64,000 bases of DNA from Methanoculleus methanifontis (GTDB lineage Archaea; Halobacteriota; Methanomicrobia; Methanomicrobiales; Methanoculleaceae), in assembly GCF_030464365.1 (NCBI RefSeq), contig NZ_VCYI01000001.1, positions 124,001 through 188,000 on the forward strand, in the 5' to 3' direction. The notes beneath the pieces are model-generated. The model saw only the letters and a list, made by a program, of their open reading frames with translations. It did no database searches and was not told the DNA's origin. Both the position numbers and the translations under genes were made by a program. The stretch's first letter is position 1. Each line of letters starts with the position of its first letter. Below, in pieces: positions 58,320 to 64,000 of the stretch.

Positions 58320-58828
58320 CTTCCGACCTCCAGGTAGTCCGACCAGTCGATGGAGCCGTAGGACGGCGGGAGTTCTCCCCGGACGAACCACTCGATCCGG
58401 TCGGCACACTCGCCGACGGAGAGATCGGTCGTATCCACCTCGAGGACGTGCTCGCCGGGGTGCTCTTCGAGCGTCTCGACCAGGATGACGTCGAGCGCCT
58501 CCGCCTCGACGTTCTCCGCGACCTTCTCCTCCGGGTAGTTCCTGGGCAAAAGCCGCTCCCGCAGGATGTCCGGGCGGCACCGGAGCACCACCACCCGGTT
58601 GCAGGGGAGGAGGTGGGCGAGGTGGCCTTCGACAAACCCGTCGAGGGGCTCGAACTCGTCCACCCACCGGTCGACGTCCACCACCAGCGTCTGCCGGGAG
58701 CAGTCCTCTTCGATAACGTAAGGCCGCACCGTATCCGTCAGGCGGACGACAGTGTGCCCCCGCCGTTCGAGTTCGGCCGCAATGGATGTCTTCCCGGTTC
58801 CCGGCGTGCCGGTGATGCCTGTCATCAT
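58316..58828 (-). CDS. AK6/Fap7-type adenylate kinase
   Basis: A 170-residue P-loop kinase of the AK6 (Fap7/hCINAP) family, which acts as an adenylate kinase and as an ATPase in small-subunit ribosome maturation. Walker A ITGTPGTGKTSIAAELE and the AMP-site region with YVIEEDCSRQTLVVDVDRW. Then LRCRPDILRERLLPRNYPEEKVAENVEAEALDV, a block diagnostic of AK6. Tandem ATGs at 58828/58825 overlap the hisC stop. It belongs to the hisC-AK6-CDP-alcohol transferase run. Confidence 0.9.
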   Translation of the reverse strand: MMTGITGTPGTGKTSIAAELERRGHTVVRLTDTVRPYVIEEDCSRQTLVVDVDRWVDEFEPLDGFVEGHLAHLLPCNRVVVLRCRPDILRERLLPRNYPEEKVAENVEAEALDVILVETLEEHPGEHVLEVDTTDLSVGECADRIEWFVRGELPPSYGSIDWSDYLEVGR

Positions 58829-59883
58829 ATCTTCGTTATCGCCTCGAGGAATCGAATGTTCTCCCAGTCTTCTCCGATGCAGACCCTGATATAGTGGTTC
58901 CCGAGCCCCGGGAAACTGGTGCACGACCGGACGATGACGCCTTCTGCCGCGAGGCGTTCCGTCACTTCGTCACCGGTGTGAGGTTCGACGTCGATCATGA
59001 CGAAGTTTGCGTCCGAGGAGTATACCCGGAACGGCACCTCTTCAAGGAACCGTCGTCGCCACTCCCGCACGTGATCAAGGGTCCCCCTCACCTGATCGGT
59101 GTCGGCGAGGGCTCCCGCGGCAGCGGCCGCCGAGACCGCGTTCAGCGCAAACGGCGTTGCGGCCCTCTGGTAGAACGGCTCCAGCCACGTCGGGACAAAT
59201 GCGTAGCCGACCCGGAGCCCTGCAAGGGCGAAGATCTTCGACATCGTCCGCCCGATGACCAGGTTCTCGTACCGGCGCATCAGCGGCCGGTAGTCGATAT
59301 CCGCAAAATCCACGTAGGCGTTGTCGAGGAAGAGCAGCCCGTCCATCTCTTCCAGGATCGTCTCGACATCCTCCAGCGGAACCGAGTTCCCCGTAGGGTT
59401 GTTCGGGGTGCAGAGGAAGGCGAGTTTTGCGCCCCGTGAGGCTTCGACGAACGCTGCCGGATCGACCGAGAAGTCGTCTCTGCGGGGGACGTTCACCACC
59501 TGTGCGCCGTGCGCCGCGGCCGCGATCCCGTAGAACGAGAAGGTCGGGGTCGAGGCGGCCACCGTCTCGCCGGGCTCGACGATCGTCCGGATCACCGTCT
59601 CGATGACGCCGTCCATCCCCGCGCCGGCGACGAACCGGTAATCGCCGTGGTAGCGGCGGAGGGCTTCGACGAGCGCGGATGCCCGCTCATCAGGGTAGCG
59701 GTTCGTTTCTCTGAGGGCGGCTGTCGCCGCCTCGATCGCGGCGGGCGACGGGGGCCGGGGATTCTCGTTGCTCGCGAGAAGGGCCACCCGGTCGAACCCG
59801 TGTTCCCGTGCGACGTCCCCGGCCTTCTTCGCGTAGGAGTAGCCGCTCGCACCCGTATAGCACGCTCTAACCAAGCGCCGCAT
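58825..59883 (-). CDS. hisC: Histidinol-phosphate aminotransferase
   Basis: A 352-residue class I aminotransferase that makes histidinol phosphate from imidazole-acetol phosphate. LASNENPRPPSPAAIEAA, YPDERASALVEALRRY, FLCTPNNPTGNSVP and the PLP lysine in VIGRTMSKIFALAGLRVGY are all present. ATG 59883 lies inside the end of argD (17-base overlap) with GGTGTC before it. A GTG at 59892 is in frame but less likely. Threonine-phosphate decarboxylase (CobD) is a related alternative, weaker because the substrate blocks match HisC. Confidence 0.9.
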   Translation of the reverse strand: MRRLVRACYTGASGYSYAKKAGDVAREHGFDRVALLASNENPRPPSPAAIEAATAALRETNRYPDERASALVEALRRYHGDYRFVAGAGMDGVIETVIRTIVEPGETVAASTPTFSFYGIAAAAHGAQVVNVPRRDDFSVDPAAFVEASRGAKLAFLCTPNNPTGNSVPLEDVETILEEMDGLLFLDNAYVDFADIDYRPLMRRYENLVIGRTMSKIFALAGLRVGYAFVPTWLEPFYQRAATPFALNAVSAAAAAGALADTDQVRGTLDHVREWRRRFLEEVPFRVYSSDANFVMIDVEPHTGDEVTERLAAEGVIVRSCTSFPGLGNHYIRVCIGEDWENIRFLEAITKI

Positions 59884-60991
59884 TGATGACACCGACAGCT
59901 GTGTCGATCTCCTCGTCCGTGATCACGAGCGGCGGGATCAGCCGGAGGTTCCCGTCGGCGGCGCAGTTGACGAGCACCCCGTTCTCGGCGCAGGTCTGCT
60001 GCACCTCCGGGCACCGGTCGCCGACCGACATGCCGATCATCAGGCCGCGGCCCCGCGGGTTGTGGGCGGCAAGGGCTTTCTTGAACCGTTCTCCCTTCCG
60101 GGCCACGTCGGGGAGGATCTCCTCGATGACACCGATCGTCGCGAGTGCCGCGGCGCAGGCAAGCGGGCCTCCGGCGAAAGTGCTCCCGTGCTCGCTCTTC
60201 TTGAATTCGAGCCCCTCTCGGGCGACGAGCGCACCGATGGGGAACCCGCTCGCGAGCCCTTTTGCGGTCGTGACGATGTCGGGGGTCACCCCTGAGTGCT
60301 GGAAGGCGAACCATTTCCCGGTCCGGCCCATCCCGGTCTGCACCTCATCGACGATCATCAGCGCCCCGGTATCGTCGCAGATCTCCCGGATGCCCTGGAG
60401 GAACTCGTCGGGCGGGATCAGGACGCCTGCTTCGCCCTGGATCGGCTCGATGAAGACCCCGGCGGTATCCTTATCGACCGCACCCGCAAGAGCGTTCAGG
60501 TCGCCGTAGTCGACGAAGGTGCAGGGGGTCGAGAGCGGTTCGAACGGCTCCCTTATGGCGGGCTTGTGGGTGACGGCGAGCGACCCACAGGTCCGGCCGT
60601 GGAACCCGTGGTTGAACGCAACGAAGTTTTTCCGTCCTGTCCGGACGCGGGCGAGTTTTATCGCGCCGTCGTTCGCCTCCGCGCCGGAGTTCGAGAAAAA
60701 CGCCTTTGCGAGTCCCGTGATTCCGACAAGCCTCTCCGCGAGTTCCGCCTGGTTCGGGATGTAGTAGAGGTTCGAACAGTGGATCAACTCTTTAGCCTGA
60801 CCACAGATCGCCTCGACGACCAACGGGTGGCAGTGGCCGGTGCTGCAGACCGCAATACCCGCCACGCAGTCGATATACTCGTGTCCCTGGTCGTCCCAGA
60901 CACGCGACCCCGCGCCCCGGACGATCTTCATCGTCCGGCTAAACGCGGGCATGTAGTAGCGTGCATCAAGCACGCGTGAATCTTCTGCCAT
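59867..60991 (-). CDS. argD: Acetylornithine/diaminopimelate-type aminotransferase ArgD
   Basis: A 374-residue class III aminotransferase that converts N-acetylglutamate semialdehyde to N-acetylornithine in arginine synthesis. Blocks: GHEYIDCVAGIAVCSTGHCHP, FFSNSGAEANDGAIKLAR, FNHGFHGRT, VDEVQTGMGRTGKWFAF and the PLP lysine in TTAKGLASGFPIGALV. ATG 60991 is chosen; the frame extends upstream but the family begins near MAEDSRVLDARYYMPAFSR. hisC starts inside its end. Confidence 0.94.
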   Translation of the reverse strand: MAEDSRVLDARYYMPAFSRTMKIVRGAGSRVWDDQGHEYIDCVAGIAVCSTGHCHPLVVEAICGQAKELIHCSNLYYIPNQAELAERLVGITGLAKAFFSNSGAEANDGAIKLARVRTGRKNFVAFNHGFHGRTCGSLAVTHKPAIREPFEPLSTPCTFVDYGDLNALAGAVDKDTAGVFIEPIQGEAGVLIPPDEFLQGIREICDDTGALMIVDEVQTGMGRTGKWFAFQHSGVTPDIVTTAKGLASGFPIGALVAREGLEFKKSEHGSTFAGGPLACAAALATIGVIEEILPDVARKGERFKKALAAHNPRGRGLMIGMSVGDRCPEVQQTCAENGVLVNCAADGNLRLIPPLVITDEEIDTAVGVINAALG

Positions 60992-60998
60992 GATTATC

Positions 60999-61916
60999 TC
61001 ACTCGTATTCGATCGTTGCCGGGGGTTTGGGGGTGACGTCGTAGACGACCCGGGCGACACCGGGGATCTCGGCGGTGATCCGGGTCGCCATCCGTGACAG
61101 CGTCTCGTGGGGGAGGAGCAGCGGATCGGCGGTCATCCCATCACGGGATGCGACGGCCCGGACGGCGACGATCCAGCCGTGGAGCCGGACGTCTCCCTTG
61201 ACCCCGGTTCCAAGGCCGATCAGCGCCGCGAAGCACTGCCAGGGGTGGAACTCCTCCACCAGGCACTCCTCGACGATGGCGTTCGCCTCACGGACGATCG
61301 CGATCTTCTCCTTCGTCACCTCACCGATCACCCGGACGGCGAGCCCCGGGCCCGGGAAGGGCATCCGGTGCTGGATCTCCGCCGGGAGCCCGAGCCCGCC
61401 GGCGACCTCGCGGACCTCGTCCTTGTAGAGGTCGGCGAGCGGTTCGATGACGCCCTTAAACTCGATGTTGAGGGGCATGCCGCCGACGTTGTGGTGGCTC
61501 TTGATGCCCCCCTCGCTCTCGATGCGATCGGGGTAGATCGTCCCCTGCAGGAGCATCGTCGCCCCCGTCCGCTTCGCTTCCCGCTCGAAGATCCTGATGA
61601 ACTTCGCGCCGATGGCCTTGCGCTTCTCCTCGGGGTCGACGATGCCCGCGAGAGCCTCGAAGAACTCGTCCGCGGCATCCACGACGCGGAGGTTTGCGTC
61701 GGCAAAGAGCGACCGGATGCGGTCGGTCTCGCCCTTCCGCATGAGGCCGGTGTCCACGTATATCGGGACGAGACGGTCGCCTATCGCACGGGTCGCGAGC
61801 GCCGCGCAGACCGACGAGTCCACGCCGCCGGAGAGCGCCATCACGACCTTATCCTCACCGGCAGCATCGCGTATCTGCTTGACTGCCTGGTCGATAAACT
61901 TCTCGACGTTTACCAT
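60999..61916 (-). CDS. guaAb: GMP synthase ATP-pyrophosphatase subunit (GuaAb)
   Basis: A 305-residue protein equal to the C-terminal synthetase part of bacterial GuaA. PP-loop [22 protein letters not shown], then [32 protein letters not shown] and the closing R[16 protein letters not shown]. It amidates XMP with ammonia supplied by the separate glutaminase subunit (GuaAa), which is not in this window. The split form is normal in archaea. It begins seven bases after pyrG ends and precedes argD. Confidence 0.96.
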   Translation of the reverse strand: MVNVEKFIDQAVKQIRDAAGEDKVVMALSGGVDSSVCAALATRAIGDRLVPIYVDTGLMRKGETDRIRSLFADANLRVVDAADEFFEALAGIVDPEEKRKAIGAKFIRIFEREAKRTGATMLLQGTIYPDRIESEGGIKSHHNVGGMPLNIEFKGVIEPLADLYKDEVREVAGGLGLPAEIQHRMPFPGPGLAVRVIGEVTKEKIAIVREANAIVEECLVEEFHPWQCFAALIGLGTGVKGDVRLHGWIVAVRAVASRDGMTADPLLLPHETLSRMATRITAEIPGVARVVYDVTPKPPATIEYE

Positions 61917-61925
61917 TCTGTTGTT

Positions 61926-63515
61926 TCACCTGACCTCTGATGATGTTTTATTCTTCTTGCATGCCTCTACAAAGCCGACGTAGGGCGGGGAGGGGTTTGT
62001 CGGGCTCGATTTGAACTCGGGATGGAACTGCGTCGCGAGGTAGAAGGGGTGATCCGGGATCTCGCAGACCTCCATCCGCGGCCCGCAGGAACCCGAGAAG
62101 ACAAGCCCGGCACCTTCAAATTCCGCGATGAACGCGGGATTCACCTCATAGCGGTGCCGGTGCCGCTCCACGATTGCCGTTTTGCCGTAAAGGCCAGCCA
62201 CCTTCGTCCCATCCTTCAGGACGACGTCGCAGTCCCCGAGACGCATCGTGCCCCCGAGGTCGCTGACGTCTTCCTGCTCGGGGAGGATGGCGATGACGTG
62301 CGTTCCCTCTCCCATCTCCTCGCTCGTGGCGTCCTCGATGGCGAGGACGTGCCGCGCGTACTCGATCACCGCGAGCTGGAACCCGAGGCAGAGGCCGAGA
62401 TACGGCTTGTTGTTTTCGCGGGCGTACCGGATCGCCCGGATCTTCCCTTCAATCCCGCGCTTCCCGAACCCGCCCGGGATCAGGATACCGTCGACGTCGG
62501 CGAGATCGCAGACATCGAACGTCTCCGCATCAAGCCAGCGGATGTTCACCTCGGTGGAGAGCGCTCTTCCGGCGTGCTTGAGCGACTCCTTGATGGACAT
62601 GTAGACGTCCTCGATCCCGTATTTGCTGACGACGGCGACCGTCGCCCGGTTCGTATACTCCTGCGAGACGACCCGGTACCACGTGGAATCCGGTTCGTGG
62701 TTGTCGAGGCCAAGATAACTGCAGACGACGTCCGCGACCCCTTCTTTCTCCAGTTCCATCGGGATCTGGTAGATGTCCGGGGCGTCCTTTGCGGAGACGA
62801 CGGCCTTTACCGGGACATCGGTGAAGGCGGAGATCTTCTTCTTCGTCTGCGGGCTGATCACGTCGCTGCTTCTCGCGACGATGATGTCGGGCTGCAACCC
62901 GAGTTCGCGGAGCGCCTTCACCGAGTGCTGCGTGGGTTTGGTCTTGAAGTCCCCCATTGTGTCCATTGGAACCAGGGTGACGTGAACCAGGATCATCTCT
63001 TCCGGCGCGAGTTCGCCGTGCATCTGCCGGACGGCCTCCAGAAACGGCATGCTCTCGATGTCACCCACCGTGCCGCCGACCTCGACCAGGCAGATATCGG
63101 CAACCTTGCCGCCGTTGACCGCCTCCTGTGCCGCGCGGCTGATGCAGTGCTTGATCTCGTCGGTGATGTGGGGGATGATCTGGACGGTAGCGCCGAGGAA
63201 ATCCCCGCGCCGCTCTTTCTCGATGACGTTCCGGTAGACCTTGCCTGTCGTGATGTTGTGGATCGATTTCAGGTTGATGTCTAAGAACCGCTCGTAGTTG
63301 CCGAGATCAAGGTCGACTTCCCCTCCGTCGGAGAGGACGAAGACTTCACCGTGCTGGGCGGGATTCATGGTGCCGGCGTCGATGTTCAGGTACGGGTCAA
63401 TCTTTACCGCCGTCACCTGGTAGCCGCGGTTTTTCAAGAGGCGGCCGATGGATGCGGTGGTGATGCCTTTCCCAAGCCCGCTCATCACGCCGCCGGTTAC
63501 AACGATATACTTCAA
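61926..63515 (-). CDS. pyrG: CTP synthase
   Basis: A 529-residue CTP synthase. The synthetase domain starts [23 protein letters not shown], then [23 protein letters not shown]. The C-terminal glutaminase domain has [15 protein letters not shown] with the nucleophile cysteine, and [10 protein letters not shown] near the end. No ATG or GTG fits; TTG 63515 sits exactly before KYIVV with GGAGGGG at 63526-63532 (minus strand) as ribosome binding site. UTP is amidated to CTP in pyrimidine synthesis. Confidence 0.97.
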   Translation of the reverse strand: MKYIVVTGGVMSGLGKGITTASIGRLLKNRGYQVTAVKIDPYLNIDAGTMNPAQHGEVFVLSDGGEVDLDLGNYERFLDINLKSIHNITTGKVYRNVIEKERRGDFLGATVQIIPHITDEIKHCISRAAQEAVNGGKVADICLVEVGGTVGDIESMPFLEAVRQMHGELAPEEMILVHVTLVPMDTMGDFKTKPTQHSVKALRELGLQPDIIVARSSDVISPQTKKKISAFTDVPVKAVVSAKDAPDIYQIPMELEKEGVADVVCSYLGLDNHEPDSTWYRVVSQEYTNRATVAVVSKYGIEDVYMSIKESLKHAGRALSTEVNIRWLDAETFDVCDLADVDGILIPGGFGKRGIEGKIRAIRYARENNKPYLGLCLGFQLAVIEYARHVLAIEDATSEEMGEGTHVIAILPEQEDVSDLGGTMRLGDCDVVLKDGTKVAGLYGKTAIVERHRHRYEVNPAFIAEFEGAGLVFSGSCGPRMEVCEIPDHPFYLATQFHPEFKSSPTNPSPPYVGFVEACKKNKTSSEVR

Positions 63516-63651
63516 GCTCTCGTTCCCCTCCGGTTCTTCCGGATACTCTCTCTTATGTATGTGTCCTGGGTATTGAGAATGTATTGTTCCAGCAGTCCCG
63601 GGGAATCCCCACCGGCGAAAGAGGGTTTTTGCCGGGCGGGCCGTCCCGACG

Positions 63652-64000
63652 CTACTCCCCGATGACTGCGAACGATGTCGACGTCCGGGTAAGAAGCGTA
63701 TCGTCCGCCGCGTTCCTGACTTCTCCGTCTGCAAACGCTACCCGGCGGCCTTTGCGGACAACCTTCCCGGTGGCGACGATCGTCCCGGTGTTGACGCCTT
63801 TGATGAAACTGGTATGCTCATCGATCGTGGCGATCCTCTCGTTCTCGGCAAGAAGCGTGTAGAGCGCAAGCGCAATCGCCTCGTCGGCGAGCGCCACGTA
63901 GACCCCGCCCTGGAGCCACCCGGCGCCGTTCAGCATATCCGGCCGGACCCCCATGCTGAGCCGGGCGCGCCCGTCGCCGTATTCGTCCACGTCTATCCCC
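63652..64000 (-). CDS. PaaI-type hotdog thioesterase, cut by the window edge
   Basis: A hotdog-fold protein whose start lies beyond base 64000: the frame is still open at the edge (G-I-D-V-D-E-Y before the first visible methionine-equivalent). The block [21 protein letters not shown] is the active-site helix, with [26 protein letters not shown] after it, as in PaaI/YbdB acyl-CoA thioesterases. It would hydrolyse acyl- or aryl-CoA thioesters. The substrate is unknown. Minus strand, about 130 bases upstream of pyrG. Confidence 0.83.
   Translation of the reverse strand, partial: GIDVDEYGDGRARLSMGVRPDMLNGAGWLQGGVYVALADEAIALALYTLLAENERIATIDEHTSFIKGVNTGTIVATGKVVRKGRRVAFADGEVRNAADDTLLTRTSTSFAVIGE

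Overview
The window reads as a chromosomal stretch of a high-GC methanogenic archaeon of the Methanomicrobiales, most probably a Methanoculleus. The evidence is archaeal housekeeping genes in archaeal order (pus10-rpl21e-rpo4-DUF655-rsmA-hemK2, radA, fen1, an RPA-type protein, an archaeal histone), methanogen-only families (DUF1890, DUF1894, DUF2180, DUF2193), an A-type flavoprotein, and a presenilin-type protease whose sequence, as I recall it, is very close to the Methanoculleus marisnigri protein of known structure. There is no rRNA, tRNA, CRISPR array or prophage that I can recognise.

Layout. 1-3.4 kb: translation/transcription operon. 3.6-10.3 kb: MATE exporter, two methyltransferases (one with no usual start codon, one EgtD-like), and a BtuFCD/FecBCD-type ABC importer with a structured upstream region. 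10.4-12.2 kb: tandem repeats, a membrane-anchored Lon-type protease and an exported lipoprotein-like protein. 12.7-17.1 kb: mutL-mutS. 17.2-20.1 kb: leuC-leuD-leuB. 20.3-27.1 kb: the most unusual part. A short nitrogenase component-1-like protein lies at 20.3 kb, and a NifH-like protein with a second short component-1-like protein lies at 25.2-27.1 kb. Small genes and a TnpB-type element with an amber-interrupted transposase separate them. 27.3-32.8 kb: secreted protein, TrkH, phosphoribulokinase, flavodiiron protein, endonuclease V. 33-35 kb: rubredoxin overlapping a thiamine-diphosphate enzyme, then a short promoter-to-terminator unit that is either a 37-residue protein or a structured RNA. 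35.1-37.7 kb: aquaporin and a DUF2193-DUF2180 operon. 38-45 kb: fen1, presenilin-like protease, GTPase, CBS regulator, histone, PRC-barrel protein and an AT-richer surface protein. 45.2-50.7 kb: phosphoglycolate phosphatase, radA, RPA-like, lysA, dapL. 50.8-54.3 kb: nifS (interrupted by TGA), nifU, cutA, fdhD, DUF1890, DUF1894. 55-64 kb: sensor kinase, TspO, then a compact minus-strand run (thioesterase, pyrG, guaAb, argD, hisC, AK6 kinase, CDP-alcohol transferase).

How the genes fit together. Three biosynthetic sets are visible: leucine (leuCDB), lysine (lysA-dapL) and arginine/histidine/nucleotides (argD, hisC, guaAb, pyrG). Repair is strongly represented (mutSL, fen1, radA, RPA-like, nfi). 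The FprA-type flavoprotein, rubredoxin and TPP enzyme lie within 4 kb and could share electron flow. The phosphoribulokinase suggests the reductive hexulose-phosphate route known from Methanospirillum. Many promoters carry a TATA box about 25-30 bases before the start codon, consistent with leaderless mRNAs.

The best candidate for something undescribed is the nitrogenase-like trio. Two component-1-like proteins share the same Cys16/His36-Gly37/Cys41 spacing, next to a canonical NifH-like reductase. I could not run any search, so family calls rest on motif recognition.
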